NCBI GenBank assembly: GCA_045577735.1
Contig: JAZNIY010000017.1
Span: 124,001 to 188,000, forward strand
Source: Stercoripulliclostridium_A sp045577735
GTDB lineage: Bacteria; Bacillota; Clostridia; Christensenellales; DTU072
DNA: 64,000 nucleotides
Reading direction: 5' to 3'
Shown: one piece after another, positions 17,780-26,007 of the stretch
Layout: each line of letters opens with the position of its first letter
How positions within the stretch are numbered: the stretch's first letter is position 1
The notes under the pieces: generated by a model
Seen by the model: the letters and a program-made list of their open reading frames with translations, nothing else
The model's database searches: none
Told to the model about the DNA's origin: nothing
Made by a program: the position numbers and the translations under genes

Positions 17780-19444
17780 CTAATCCCCCTCTGATAATCT
17801 TTCGAATTTCTTCTTCATGCCGATGAAGGTATAAAGCAACGAGAACACCAAGCATATTACACTTAACGCTCCAGCAAACATATAGGTAAAGTTTTCTATG
17901 ACTAGCGTATCTTTTAATGCGCCAAGAACGTTCATCGCCAAAGGCACACCACCTATTATTATGGAAATCAACATACCAATGACGATGATCGTGGAAACGT
18001 TGCCATTACCCTCTTTAACCGTGTTATCTTCCTCGGTCGGGAAGAAGGGGTTATTTAGGTCCTTTCTCGTAGCAAAGCATATTTGTGCCAAACCAAGTAA
18101 GCTTCCAACCCCGAATACGAACGCGCCGTCCAAATAGTTTAAATACTCTTGCGTTACGAGCACTATCGCAGCAATACCTACGGAAAGAATGGTTATAACA
18201 AAGTTTAGTGCAACCTTAACGCCTATCAACTTTGAATGCTTGATAGGAAGGGTCTTTTGCATATAGAACGACCTACCCTCTCTTGAAATGTTGATAGCAC
18301 AGAAAGTGTTGGTAAGCGAGCCAAATAGTACGGTTAACAATAGAGCAAGCTCCAAATTCATTTCCAAATGCAAAATGGATGAAAGGAAACTTTGACCTAT
18401 ATCCATGCAAAAGTATACCATTATAGGCAGAATTGCTGCAACCGACAAATATTGGAAGGCATAGTCTGGGGTAAATAGTATTGCTCCAAGCTCTTTGGAA
18501 ATAAGGCCGTGGGTGATACTACGTGGACGAGAAAGTTTCTTTGCGTGGAATACGATGCCGTCATTGTTTTGAACACGAATTTTCATCGCTGCATTGTATA
18601 GTAAATACTCTACGCCGATGCCCATAAGCCCCAAAACGATAATGAGTCCAAGAAGAATGGCTCCGTTTATCAATGGATCAATGCCGAAAACTATTTTTGC
18701 AATAAAGTTTGCAGGAACAAGTTTAGCAGTCAAATTGATGATAAACTCCATAACCTCTTGTGAGAAGAAGAACTTGATATCACCGGTAGCCATTAGGCTT
18801 TCGAAGAACCTCAAAATTTCTGCATATCCCACAAATAGTCCAGCCGCAACAATGGTTACGGAAACAAGGAATAGTAAATACTTTGATTGGAAAAATCTCT
18901 TAATAAAGTAGAAAGGTAAACAAAGAATACTTGCAACACCCAAACTAATGAAAGGTATCAACAAGCTTGCTACCGTAGAGATAATAATGAATGAAAGATT
19001 TTGTGCCGTAACCTCAGCAAAAACTATAACCAATGGTAAAGTGATGCAAACGGAAAGGAATGCTTGTGAAAAATACAAGCTTATCATCTTTGCAAAGAAT
19101 ATGGCTTGTGGCTTTATAGGTAAAACGGCAAGCACGTTTCTATCGTCACTTTCAAAAATGGAACGTGCTAATTGTGAGGTTGAACCAAATATGGAAATAA
19201 CCAAACAAATTTCATAAACTATCGTCATTATTTCGTACAAGCGTGCATTTACATCTAGTACGTTATCGATACGGACGGTAGAATATTTTTCAATAAATTG
19301 TTTGAATACTGCTGCAATAACAAACAACACAAGCGCCATAAGAACCGCCGAAAGGAACATACCGACTACGTCGATGTTCTTACGGTTGCGCTTAAAATAC
19401 GAGAGATGCTCGTGTATTTGTTTTCTAATAAGAACGCCTACCAT
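17780..19444 (-). CDS. ABC-2 type transporter permease
   Basis: The 554-residue membrane protein has about twelve hydrophobic helices, including an N-terminal block with a basic, cytoplasmic RKQIHEHLSYFKRNRKN opening. This is the layout of large ABC-2 exporter permeases. It pairs with the ATPase gene immediately upstream. The ATG at 19444 is preferred: it is one base after the ATPase stop codon and has a GGAGGT sequence inside the end of the ATPase gene. An in-frame GTG at 19462 would overlap the ATPase and add six residues. Substrate is unknown. Its place in front of two exported proteins suggests transport or stress response at the envelope. Confidence 0.85.
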   Translation of the reverse strand: MVGVLIRKQIHEHLSYFKRNRKNIDVVGMFLSAVLMALVLFVIAAVFKQFIEKYSTVRIDNVLDVNARLYEIMTIVYEICLVISIFGSTSQLARSIFESDDRNVLAVLPIKPQAIFFAKMISLYFSQAFLSVCITLPLVIVFAEVTAQNLSFIIISTVASLLIPFISLGVASILCLPFYFIKRFFQSKYLLFLVSVTIVAAGLFVGYAEILRFFESLMATGDIKFFFSQEVMEFIINLTAKLVPANFIAKIVFGIDPLINGAILLGLIIVLGLMGIGVEYLLYNAAMKIRVQNNDGIVFHAKKLSRPRSITHGLISKELGAILFTPDYAFQYLSVAAILPIMVYFCMDIGQSFLSSILHLEMNLELALLLTVLFGSLTNTFCAINISREGRSFYMQKTLPIKHSKLIGVKVALNFVITILSVGIAAIVLVTQEYLNYLDGAFVFGVGSLLGLAQICFATRKDLNNPFFPTEEDNTVKEGNGNVSTIIVIGMLISIIIGGVPLAMNVLGALKDTLVIENFTYMFAGALSVICLVFSLLYTFIGMKKKFERLSEGD

Positions 19445-19445
19445 T

Positions 19446-20405
19446 TTATTTTCTACCTCCACCTATCATATGGAATCTTGGAGGATTGGGCGCCTTGTTG
19501 GCTTTGCGACGAGAAACAATTCTAAGAGAAGATTCTTGAGAGATGGGGGTAACAACGGTAGTTTCCTCACTTGCGATTGCAGTTCTCTCACGATTTAGTT
19601 CAGCTTGGAACGCTCTGTCCGCCATCATTGCTTCTTGCAAAGCTTCCGTATCGTCACCAAAGTAGTAACCTTCCAAAATGGTGTGATCGTTTCTCATGTT
19701 ATCGTCAATTACCAAGTCTGCAACGAGGTTGCCTTTGTTTATAATAACAACGCGGTCACAGATACGTCTAACAACGTCAAGGTTGTGGCTACTAAACAAA
19801 ATGGTCTTGCCCTTACGTGCATAAGAATGCATAAAGTTGATAACAGCGTTTTGAGTACGAGGATCCAGTCCAACCATAGGTTCGTCAAGAATCCAAAGAT
19901 CGGGTTCGTGTATAAGGGAAGCCATCATACAAATTTTTTGCTTCATACCGTGTGAATAGTTGGAAATTAGTCTCTTAACTGCATCGCCTAATTGGAACAC
20001 GCTTTCTAACTCTAAATATCTCTTGTGTCTTTCATCCTTAGGCACCTTATAAACGTCAGCCATGAATGAAAGATATTGTAAACCGGTCATTTTAACGAAG
20101 GTAGCATGGTTATCGGTAACGAAAGAAAAGTTTCTTTTGGCATCGATGGGGTTTTTAGAAATACTGCAACCACAAATAGAAATCTCGCCCTCGGTCAAAG
20201 GTATCATACCCGTAATACATTTTAAAGATGTAGATTTACCTGCACCATTGGAACCAAGAAGTCCTACGATTTGTCCCCTTTCGCAAGAAAAAGATACGTC
20301 TTTAACAGCATAATTAGCTTTTGCACTATACTTTTTGCTTAGAGAAACAACCTCCAAGGTCTTGGTTAGCGATTCATTTGGTTGCTTGTTCGATTTTTTT
20401 GCCAT
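19446..20405 (-). CDS. ABC transporter ATP-binding protein
   Basis: The 319-residue protein is a standard ABC ATPase. It shows Walker A GSNGAGKS near residue 53, the Q-loop region, an ABC signature of the form SNYSHGMKQK, Walker B LWILDEP with the D-loop GLDPRTQ, and the switch His in FSSHNLDV. The ATPase core ends near residue 220. The remaining 100 residues form a charged tail with no recognised domain. It is the first gene of the four-gene minus-strand operon, and its end contains the ribosome binding site of the permease gene, so the two are translationally coupled. Confidence 0.93.
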   Translation of the reverse strand: MAKKSNKQPNESLTKTLEVVSLSKKYSAKANYAVKDVSFSCERGQIVGLLGSNGAGKSTSLKCITGMIPLTEGEISICGCSISKNPIDAKRNFSFVTDNHATFVKMTGLQYLSFMADVYKVPKDERHKRYLELESVFQLGDAVKRLISNYSHGMKQKICMMASLIHEPDLWILDEPMVGLDPRTQNAVINFMHSYARKGKTILFSSHNLDVVRRICDRVVIINKGNLVADLVIDDNMRNDHTILEGYYFGDDTEALQEAMMADRAFQAELNRERTAIASEETTVVTPISQESSLRIVSRRKANKAPNPPRFHMIGGGRK

Positions 20406-20437
20406 GTTCTTGTCGTCCTTTGTTATCTATATTATAT

Positions 20438-20504
20438 GCACACGTGCGCAACGCGCGTGCAGGCATATATAATTAATATATATTAATAATATAAAACTTG
20501 TCAA
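20438..20504 (-). promoter_or_regulatory. Promoter and GC-rich leader element of the ABC/surface operon
   Basis: On the minus strand TTGACA (20499-20504), a 16-base spacer and TATATA (20477-20482) form a plausible promoter. Downstream, in the leader at 20438-20460, an alternating purine-pyrimidine block can fold around GCGC-AAC-GCGC. It stands out sharply from the surrounding AT-rich DNA. Confidence 0.5.
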
Positions 20505-20556
20505 TAGAAAATAGGGGCCAAATAGCAAAATATCACCTAAAATTCACATTTCTGCA

Positions 20557-20585
20557 TTGACAATAACCATTTGTGATACTATAAT
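20557..20585 (+). promoter_or_regulatory. Consensus promoter placed for a leaderless mRNA
   Basis: TTGACA (20557-20562), a 17-base spacer and TATAAT (20580-20585) match the sigma-70 consensus exactly. Only six bases separate the -10 box from the ATG at 20592, so transcription should start at the start codon or within a base or two of it. Confidence 0.85.
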
Positions 20586-20591
20586 TTGATT

Positions 20592-22061
20592 ATGGGCACG
20601 ACAATTTTGAAAAAAAGAAAACAATTTTTACTAGAAAATCCCGAGCTTTGCGCGGAAGATTTAAGTGGTGAGCCGAAATACAAGTCGAAGTTTATGAATA
20701 AGCTTAACGACATCGGCGACAGATTCTTGTACTCACGCACTTATTTTGCTATCCTCTGTTTAACCATCTATCTATGTTGGTTGTTTGAGTATGAAATTTA
20801 TGGTGTAGTAGCCATAATTTTATTCGCATCCATAGTGCTAATATTAAGACGCGATACCACTCCTCTAATACCAATAGTTATGGTTGTTGCAATGATTTTC
20901 CCGCATGACGTAGACCCTATGAACTATGCAAGCGCTTTCTATTTCTTCATTCCTCTACCCATAGCTTTCATAGTCCATTTCGCGCGTTTCAGGGTCCCAA
21001 TTCGCCTTGGAAAGCTTTTCTTCCCCCAAGTTGCAGTAAGCGTAGCTTTGCTGGTTGGTGGCATTGGAGCAATAAGTGGTGAAATGTACGTTAGAGGATT
21101 AACCTACGCCATTCTTTTGGGTGTTGCAATTCTCTTCTTCTATTTCTTATTCTACCTCTACGCCTATCCCCCAAAGAACGTTGACTTCAAATATTGGATA
21201 GCGAATATTTTTAACTTTATTGGTATAGTAATTGTTTGCCAAGTGTTCACAAGGTTTATCCAAGAACCCGAAGTACATGGTAGAGTTGGTAGCGCCGTTT
21301 CCATTGGTTGGGGAGTTGGCAATAACTTTGCTACAGTCCTACTCTTTACTGTTGCCGGTACGTTATATCTAGCAGCAAAATCCAAGTTTAGCGTAGTATA
21401 TCTAATTATAGCCGTTGCACAATACGTTGCAATTATTATTGGTTGGTCACGTGGCGCAACTTTGTTTGCAGCAATCATTCTTCCCTTGTACCTAATCGCA
21501 TTACTCGTTGGTTCCAAGGGAAACAGACGCAACGTTGTTGCCGGTCTTGTTATTGTTCTTGCCATCTTCATCGGCGCATTTATTGCCCTCCACGAACAAA
21601 TTATAGACCTCGTAGAAAAAGTTCTTGCTCAAGGCACCGGGGTTAGTGGAAGAGATAAACTCTACCAAGAAGCGATAGACGTATTCATGGCAAACCCAAT
21701 ATTCGGCGCCGGCGTTGGCTTTGATGGTGATTACTACAAACTAGACATAATGCCTATGTACTGGTTCCACTCCACACTCTTCCAAGTGATTGGTAGCATG
21801 GGTATAATCGGTATTATAGCTTACGCGTGGTACTACTTCGCTCGCTATAGGGTTATGGTAAGAAAGAATTGCTTGTTTAGTGCATTCATGCTAATTGGTA
21901 TGATTGGGTTTGAAGGATATTCCATGATTGACACGGGCACCTTCGTTCCAATTCCAATAATGATAACGGTAATCCTTACCACTATGATTATGGAACTTGA
22001 CAACAAAGCACACCCCGAAACTTTCATAGATTATAAAGGTCTTCTAAAGGGTAAAAAATAG
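20592..22061 (+). CDS. O-antigen ligase/polymerase-like (Wzy/WaaL) membrane protein
   Basis: The 489-residue protein has about 11-12 hydrophobic helices. It has the Wzy_C/O-antigen ligase signature: a central GWSRGATLF block, then SGRDKLYQEAIDVF with NPIFGAGVGF, and a WFHSTLFQVIGSMGIIG segment containing the expected His. Such proteins join or polymerise surface glycans outside the membrane. No ribosome binding site precedes the ATG and the promoter lies right against it, so the mRNA looks leaderless. An in-frame TTG six bases upstream has no ribosome binding site either. The gene stands alone and ends in a strong terminator. The glycan involved cannot be inferred. Confidence 0.8.
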   Translation: MGTTILKKRKQFLLENPELCAEDLSGEPKYKSKFMNKLNDIGDRFLYSRTYFAILCLTIYLCWLFEYEIYGVVAIILFASIVLILRRDTTPLIPIVMVVAMIFPHDVDPMNYASAFYFFIPLPIAFIVHFARFRVPIRLGKLFFPQVAVSVALLVGGIGAISGEMYVRGLTYAILLGVAILFFYFLFYLYAYPPKNVDFKYWIANIFNFIGIVIVCQVFTRFIQEPEVHGRVGSAVSIGWGVGNNFATVLLFTVAGTLYLAAKSKFSVVYLIIAVAQYVAIIIGWSRGATLFAAIILPLYLIALLVGSKGNRRNVVAGLVIVLAIFIGAFIALHEQIIDLVEKVLAQGTGVSGRDKLYQEAIDVFMANPIFGAGVGFDGDYYKLDIMPMYWFHSTLFQVIGSMGIIGIIAYAWYYFARYRVMVRKNCLFSAFMLIGMIGFEGYSMIDTGTFVPIPIMITVILTTMIMELDNKAHPETFIDYKGLLKGKK

Positions 22062-22080
22062 TACGACGTATTACAATAAG

Positions 22081-22106
22081 AGAGCCTCACGCGAGGCTCT
22101 CTTTTG
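22081..22106 (+). terminator. Terminator after the O-antigen ligase-like gene
   Basis: The perfect 8-bp stem AGAGCCTC/GAGGCTCT with loop ACGC is followed by a T-rich run on the plus strand, 19 bases after the stop codon. Confidence 0.88.
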
Positions 22107-22168
22107 TTTAAGTTATTCCATATTTAGGGAGCCTTATATTGAGGCTAGGACTCCCGAACTTCCATAAT

Positions 22169-22765
22169 TTAACAACATCCGTCATTTAACTTTAGCAAAA
22201 CAACACCCTGTTTTGCTTCACATAGCGGACAGACCTTAAAGGCCTCGTTTGCCGTTTCTTCATAGCCACATCCACCACACTTCCACTTAACTGCTTTTTC
22301 CTTTTTGTATAGCGTGCCGGTGCTCATTTGATTGTACAAATCTTGTAACATTAAGCTGTGACAGTTCTCCACTTGACGAATCATCTTGTACAGGTTGGCA
22401 ATATCTTCAAACCCCTCTTCTCTAGCCGTTCTTTCAAACTCAGCGTATATTTCGTCACTTTCTCTTTTTTCATCCTCACTCGCTAAGCGAAGGTTTTCTA
22501 TTAAATTCCACTTTTCCTTAAAGGGATAACCACCGCAAATTTCAATGTTTTCAATGGGCTTATCGCTGGCCTTTTGAATATAGGTATAGAACATTCTTGC
22601 GTGATTGAATTCGTTATAAACAATTTTGTCTATAATCTCTGCTAGTGCTACGTATCCCTCTTTGCGTGCTCCGTATTCAATAAACTTGTATCTAACGTGG
22701 GCTTGACATTCTCCGGCGTATGATTTTGCCAAATTGTAATAGGTTTTGCTATTTAGTAGTTTCAT
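22169..22765 (-). CDS. Rubrerythrin
   Basis: Rubrerythrins are cytoplasmic non-haem di-iron peroxidases that reduce hydrogen peroxide in anaerobes. The 198-residue product has a ferritin-like four-helix domain (residues about 1-145) with the iron-binding Glu and His positions: the GECQAHVRY segment, the EFNHARMFY segment, and a later QVENCHSLML segment. A C-terminal rubredoxin domain carries two CxxC pairs (CGGCGY and CPLCEA) that bind one iron. It has an AAGGAG ribosome binding site. It is a single gene convergent with the O-antigen ligase-like gene. An imperfect GGGAG...CTCCC hairpin follows its stop on the minus strand and probably terminates it. Confidence 0.95.
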   Translation of the reverse strand: MKLLNSKTYYNLAKSYAGECQAHVRYKFIEYGARKEGYVALAEIIDKIVYNEFNHARMFYTYIQKASDKPIENIEICGGYPFKEKWNLIENLRLASEDEKRESDEIYAEFERTAREEGFEDIANLYKMIRQVENCHSLMLQDLYNQMSTGTLYKKEKAVKWKCGGCGYEETANEAFKVCPLCEAKQGVVLLKLNDGCC

Positions 22766-22860
22766 AATAAGACTCCTTTATTTAGACTACCCAAATTATT
22801 TCCGACAATAAAAAAAGTATACTTAAACACATAAAACTACAAAATGAAAACCAAATTGAC

Positions 22861-22889
22861 TTGCAAAAGTTTACCTTATATTATATAAT
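22861..22889 (+). promoter_or_regulatory. Promoter of tRNA-Arg
   Basis: TTGCAA (22861-22866), a 17-base spacer and TATAAT (22884-22889) precede the tRNA by 13 bases. The -35 region, ACTTGCAAAAGTT, is identical to the one in front of tRNA-Ser. Confidence 0.85.
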
Positions 22890-22902
22890 GAATTAGTAAT
22901 AA

Positions 22903-22977
22903 GCTTCCTTAGTTAAATGGATATAACAAGCCCCTCCTAAGGGCTAGTTGTGGGTTCGATTCCCGCAGGGAGTACCA
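22903..22977 (+). tRNA. tRNA-Arg (anticodon CCT)
   Basis: The 75-base sequence folds as a full cloverleaf. The acceptor stem is GCTTCCT/AGGGAGT with two wobble pairs, the anticodon stem is AGCCC/GGGCT around loop CTCCTAA (anticodon CCT, reading AGG), and the T arm has GTGGG-TTCGATT-CCCGC. The CCA end is encoded. It has its own promoter and terminator. Confidence 0.96.
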
Positions 22978-23013
22978 AAAAACAGGATGCCGAGTATGGC
23001 ATCCTGTTTTTTG
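22978..23013 (+). terminator. Terminator of tRNA-Arg
   Basis: The stem AACAGGATGCC/GGCATCCTGTT with a short loop is followed by a T run directly after the CCA end. Confidence 0.92.
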
Positions 23014-23029
23014 TACTATCTTGTGGAAA

Positions 23030-23200
23030 AGCGTACCCGTTGCGTTCACGCAACTGGGTGCGCAAGTTTGCGCTAGCAAACCTGGCGAAAGTGAAATGCT
23101 TGCATTTTATGCCTATCACACAGCTTCACTCTTTACGTGAATAATCCTTAGTCCTACAATCACCATAATGCGAGACATTCTTTCGCGTTCCCACAAGGGA
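23030..23200. repeat. Structured element downstream of tRNA-Arg (copy 1)
   Basis: A chain of hairpins is visible: ACCC-GTTGCG-TTCA-CGCAAC-T-GGGT, then TTTGC-GCTA-GCAAA, then the conserved word CCTGGCGAAAG (23081-23091), then AAATGC/GCATTT. About 90 bases further, GAGACATTCTTTCGC (from 23172) supplies CTTTCGC, the exact complement of GCGAAAG, closing a long-range stem. A second copy with different hairpin sequences but the same layout lies after tRNA-Ser at 27090-27265. It could be a small RNA or a non-autonomous mobile element. No coding potential is credible here. Confidence 0.6.
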
Positions 23201-23293
23201 GTACAAACAGATTCCCACCTCACTTAAACGCAGACGAAACCTTTTCCCGTTGCGTTTATTGTGCACGAGTAATCAAAAATCTATTATTCGTTT

Positions 23294-23347
23294 TGCTTTA
23301 AACATAAAGTTTAAAGCATTGACTTTTATGGTATATTATGGTATATA
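23294..23347 (+). promoter_or_regulatory. Promoter and palindromic operator of the DUF1538-PII operon
   Basis: A perfect 10-bp inverted repeat (TGCTTTAAAC, 5-base spacer, GTTTAAAGCA; 23294-23318) directly touches the -35 box TTGACT (23319-23324). A 17-base spacer and TATATA (23342-23347) complete the promoter. The position suits a regulator that contacts or blocks RNA polymerase at -35. Confidence 0.6.
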
Positions 23348-23400
23348 TTACTCGTATTCTACAAAGCAGGATTTTATTGTATTATACTTCTTGAGGTACC

Positions 23401-25302
23401 ATGAATTCTAAGTTTGTCCAAACGGTAAAAGAGACCTTTCTGTCTTCTCTCCCCCTTGCCGTTATAATAGTTATATGCCTTTGCATATCCCCACTTGATT
23501 CTGCCATCGATTACGTAAAAATAATCGTTGGTTACGTTTGTGTGGTTGTTGGACAAGCTCTCTTTTTATCTGGTTTAGAAGCTAGTATTTTGCCAATAGG
23601 TAGAATGGTTGGCAACTCGTTTTCTAAATATAATAAGTTGATTTTCGTTTTAAGTTTTGGCTTCGTTTTTGGCTTGCTTGCTACTGTTGCTGAACCGGCA
23701 CTTGCCGTGCTTGCCAAACAAATCAACTTTATTATGCCCCTCGTTAACAGCACGCTATTCATTTGGATTACGGCAACGGGCATTGGCATTGGCGTTGCAA
23801 CAGCCTTATTACGCATTGTAAAAAATATCAATATTAAATTGGTTTTTGCCGTACTTTATGCCATAGTATTCATTCTAGTTATATTCGCTCCACCGGAATT
23901 TATATCAATTGCATTTGATGGCAGTGGCGCAACGACTGGTGATGTTTCGGTTCCCTTTATCCTTGCTTTGGGGCTCGGTATTTCAGCAACTGCCTCAAAA
24001 AGTAAAACGAACGACGATTCTCTCGGCATCATTGGAATTGCCTCTGCCGGCCCCATTGTTGCCGTTCTTCTTTACGGCATAATATTAAAAGCAGTAAACG
24101 GAGCTTTGCCCCCGGAAAACCTATACGATATGTCTACCACGCGTGGCATCGGGGACATAATAGTTGCCAATCTCTTGGACGTAGCTCTAGCCGTTCTTCC
24201 AATAATACTAATATCCATACCCTTCTTGCTCTTCTTGTTAAAACTCCCTAAAAAGACTTTTGCAAAATATATGCTCGGCGTCATTCCGGTTTATCTAGGA
24301 CTGCTTATATTCCTTTCCGGCATTGACTACGGCTTTGGCTTCGTTGGGCAATATATTGGTCAAATCTTCTTTGAGCCCTCTCGTCCCTCGCTCAAATGGG
24401 TTCTTTTATTAGTGGGCTTCATTCTAGGCGCAGCAATTACCATATCCGAACCGGCAGTCACCGTCCTTGGCGTACAAATAGAAGAGTTGACGAATGGTCA
24501 CATTAAAAAATCAACCATCCGTATAACTCTCGCATTAGGCATAGGCGTTGCATCACTGCTTTCAATTTTGAAGATTTTAACTGAGATAAATATCCTCTAC
24601 TTCTTGGTTCCTTTGTATGCGATCTCGCTAATTATGATGATATTCACACCCAAGCTTTTCGTTGGCCTTGCCTTCGATTCTGGTGGTGTTACCGGGGGTG
24701 CACTAACTTCGGCATTTTTAACCCCTCTTACTTTAAGTATCGCTAAAGCTGTTGCCGAAGCAAACGGAAGTGAAATGTCTATTTTAACCAACGGATTTGG
24801 CATAATTTCCTTCATTTCCGTTACCCCGTTAATAGCTATTCAAGCACTAGGCATAATCTATAACGTACGCCTAAAGAAAGCAGAGTCGGAAACACAAGAA
24901 GAGTCACTCGAAGGCTTGGAATCTTTTGTTATGGATTTGAGTCAAGAAATCCAATCTACTGCTATTGAGGAACCCTTAAGCGAAAGCATTGATACCGAAA
25001 ATTCAAATACTGAGGATGTAGCGCCTATTGCCGAAGAGGATGAATCTGTTTTAGAAAATGCCGAAGAAACACCCTTGAACCAAGACCCACAAACCATTGA
25101 ACCCGCACAAAACGAAAGCCTGGAAGACGTAGTCGCGGAGGAAATTATCATAGAAAAAACCACAATTGAAGAAACGCCAACGATTTCTAACGTAGAGGAT
25201 GAAAGACCTATACTACAAGAGGAACTTTTAACTCAAGATGAAACGAAATCGAATACCACAGAAATTATTGTAACTGATAGCGAGGACAACGAAAATGAGT
25301 GA
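23401..25302 (+). CDS. DUF1538 family membrane protein, tandem-domain
   Basis: The 633-residue protein has about 12-14 hydrophobic helices arranged as two DUF1538 halves. Each half contains an 'AEPAxxVLxxQI' segment (residues about 98-109 and again about 355-366) and an 'FDSGGVTGG/FDGSGATTGD' Gly-rich loop. The C-terminal 140 residues are acidic, Glu/Thr-rich and probably disordered in the cytoplasm. DUF1538 proteins are presumed transporters of unknown substrate. The two PII-like genes that follow suggest allosteric control similar to PII control of AmtB. The ribosome binding site GAGG has a short 4-base spacing. The gene overlaps the next by 8 bases. Confidence 0.85.
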   Translation: MNSKFVQTVKETFLSSLPLAVIIVICLCISPLDSAIDYVKIIVGYVCVVVGQALFLSGLEASILPIGRMVGNSFSKYNKLIFVLSFGFVFGLLATVAEPALAVLAKQINFIMPLVNSTLFIWITATGIGIGVATALLRIVKNINIKLVFAVLYAIVFILVIFAPPEFISIAFDGSGATTGDVSVPFILALGLGISATASKSKTNDDSLGIIGIASAGPIVAVLLYGIILKAVNGALPPENLYDMSTTRGIGDIIVANLLDVALAVLPIILISIPFLLFLLKLPKKTFAKYMLGVIPVYLGLLIFLSGIDYGFGFVGQYIGQIFFEPSRPSLKWVLLLVGFILGAAITISEPAVTVLGVQIEELTNGHIKKSTIRITLALGIGVASLLSILKILTEINILYFLVPLYAISLIMMIFTPKLFVGLAFDSGGVTGGALTSAFLTPLTLSIAKAVAEANGSEMSILTNGFGIISFISVTPLIAIQALGIIYNVRLKKAESETQEESLEGLESFVMDLSQEIQSTAIEEPLSESIDTENSNTEDVAPIAEEDESVLENAEETPLNQDPQTIEPAQNESLEDVVAEEIIIEKTTIEETPTISNVEDERPILQEELLTQDETKSNTTEIIVTDSEDNENE

Positions 25303-25612
25303 AATTCGCAATAACGGCCTACAATTTTTTGTAATCATTGCCGAACAAAAGAAAAAGAATAAGTTTTTGTCCCTCCTCATAGATCATGGGGCTTACGGCA
25401 TAGAGGTTGTATACGCCCATGGTTCAATGAGTCCTAGCGCGCTTGCCGCTGCTTTTGGATTTGAGGCTGAGCAAAGCAAGGTTCTTATCACTTGCCTAAT
25501 GAAAAACGATGATGCAAAAAAGCTAATGGATATTTTAAGTAACCAATATAACTTCCTCAAACCCAATACGGGTTTTGCCTTTACGATCCCGGTAGAAGGC
25601 CTCTCATTTTAA
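25295..25612 (+). CDS. PII-like regulatory protein, first of two
   Basis: This 105-residue protein has the length and beta-alpha-beta pattern of the PII (GlnB-like) fold, as seen in DUF1538-linked operons. The T-loop region is short and lacks the uridylylated Tyr context of classical GlnB. Its start overlaps the end of the DUF1538 gene by 8 bases (ATGAGTGA), with a GAGGA ribosome binding site inside that gene, so translation is coupled. It probably senses a small ligand and controls the membrane protein. The ligand (nucleotide, bicarbonate or other) cannot be read from the sequence. Confidence 0.7.
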   Translation: MSEIRNNGLQFFVIIAEQKKKNKFLSLLIDHGAYGIEVVYAHGSMSPSALAAAFGFEAEQSKVLITCLMKNDDAKKLMDILSNQYNFLKPNTGFAFTIPVEGLSF

Positions 25613-25627
25613 TAAAGGAGTATGACT

Positions 25628-25951
25628 ATGAACGAACTAAAAGCTTTATATATTATTGTTAATGCAGGATTTGCAACTGAAGTCGTATCTATCGCCCGTT
25701 CTCTTGGGGCAACGGGTGCTACCATTATTAACGCAAGAGGCTCGGTAGCAAAGCCCAAAACCATACTTGGCATCACAATCGATACGGAAAAAGAAATCGT
25801 ACTCAGCGTTGTAAAAAAAGAGGTCGCAATTAAAATTATGGAAAAGGTTAAGGAAAAAGCCGGCGTAGGCACTCCCGCTCACGGCCTATGTTTCTTCTTA
25901 CCGGTCGAGATGTCCACTCTAACTTTACACGAGCGCCCATTGGAAGATTAA
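25628..25951 (+). CDS. PII-like regulatory protein, second of two
   Basis: The 107-residue protein matches PII family spacing: an N-terminal strand (KALYIIVNAG), a helix (ATEVVSIARSLGATG), an ARGS segment where PII proteins have their T-loop base, and a C-terminal HGLCFFLPVE block. I choose the ATG at 25628 because AAAGGAG (25614-25620) is 7 bases upstream; an ATG at 25622 is only one base from it. It follows the first PII-like gene closely and is followed by a terminator. The two proteins differ enough to form separate or mixed trimers. Confidence 0.78.
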   Translation: MNELKALYIIVNAGFATEVVSIARSLGATGATIINARGSVAKPKTILGITIDTEKEIVLSVVKKEVAIKIMEKVKEKAGVGTPAHGLCFFLPVEMSTLTLHERPLED

Positions 25952-25970
25952 TGTGTCTTTAGTATAATTA

Positions 25971-25996
25971 AGGGCTGACTTTTGTCAGCCCTATTT
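25971..25996 (+). terminator. Terminator of the DUF1538-PII operon
   Basis: The perfect 9-bp stem AGGGCTGAC/GTCAGCCCT with loop TTTT is followed by ATTTCTTT, about 20 bases after the last PII-like gene. Confidence 0.85.
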
Positions 25997-26007
25997 CTTT
26001 GTCCAAT

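Noticed and set aside
22937..23119. Minus-strand reading frame over tRNA-Arg ending LVLPAGIEPTTSP
   Set aside because: This is the well-known false protein produced by reading the antisense of a tRNA T arm; the tRNA explains the sequence.
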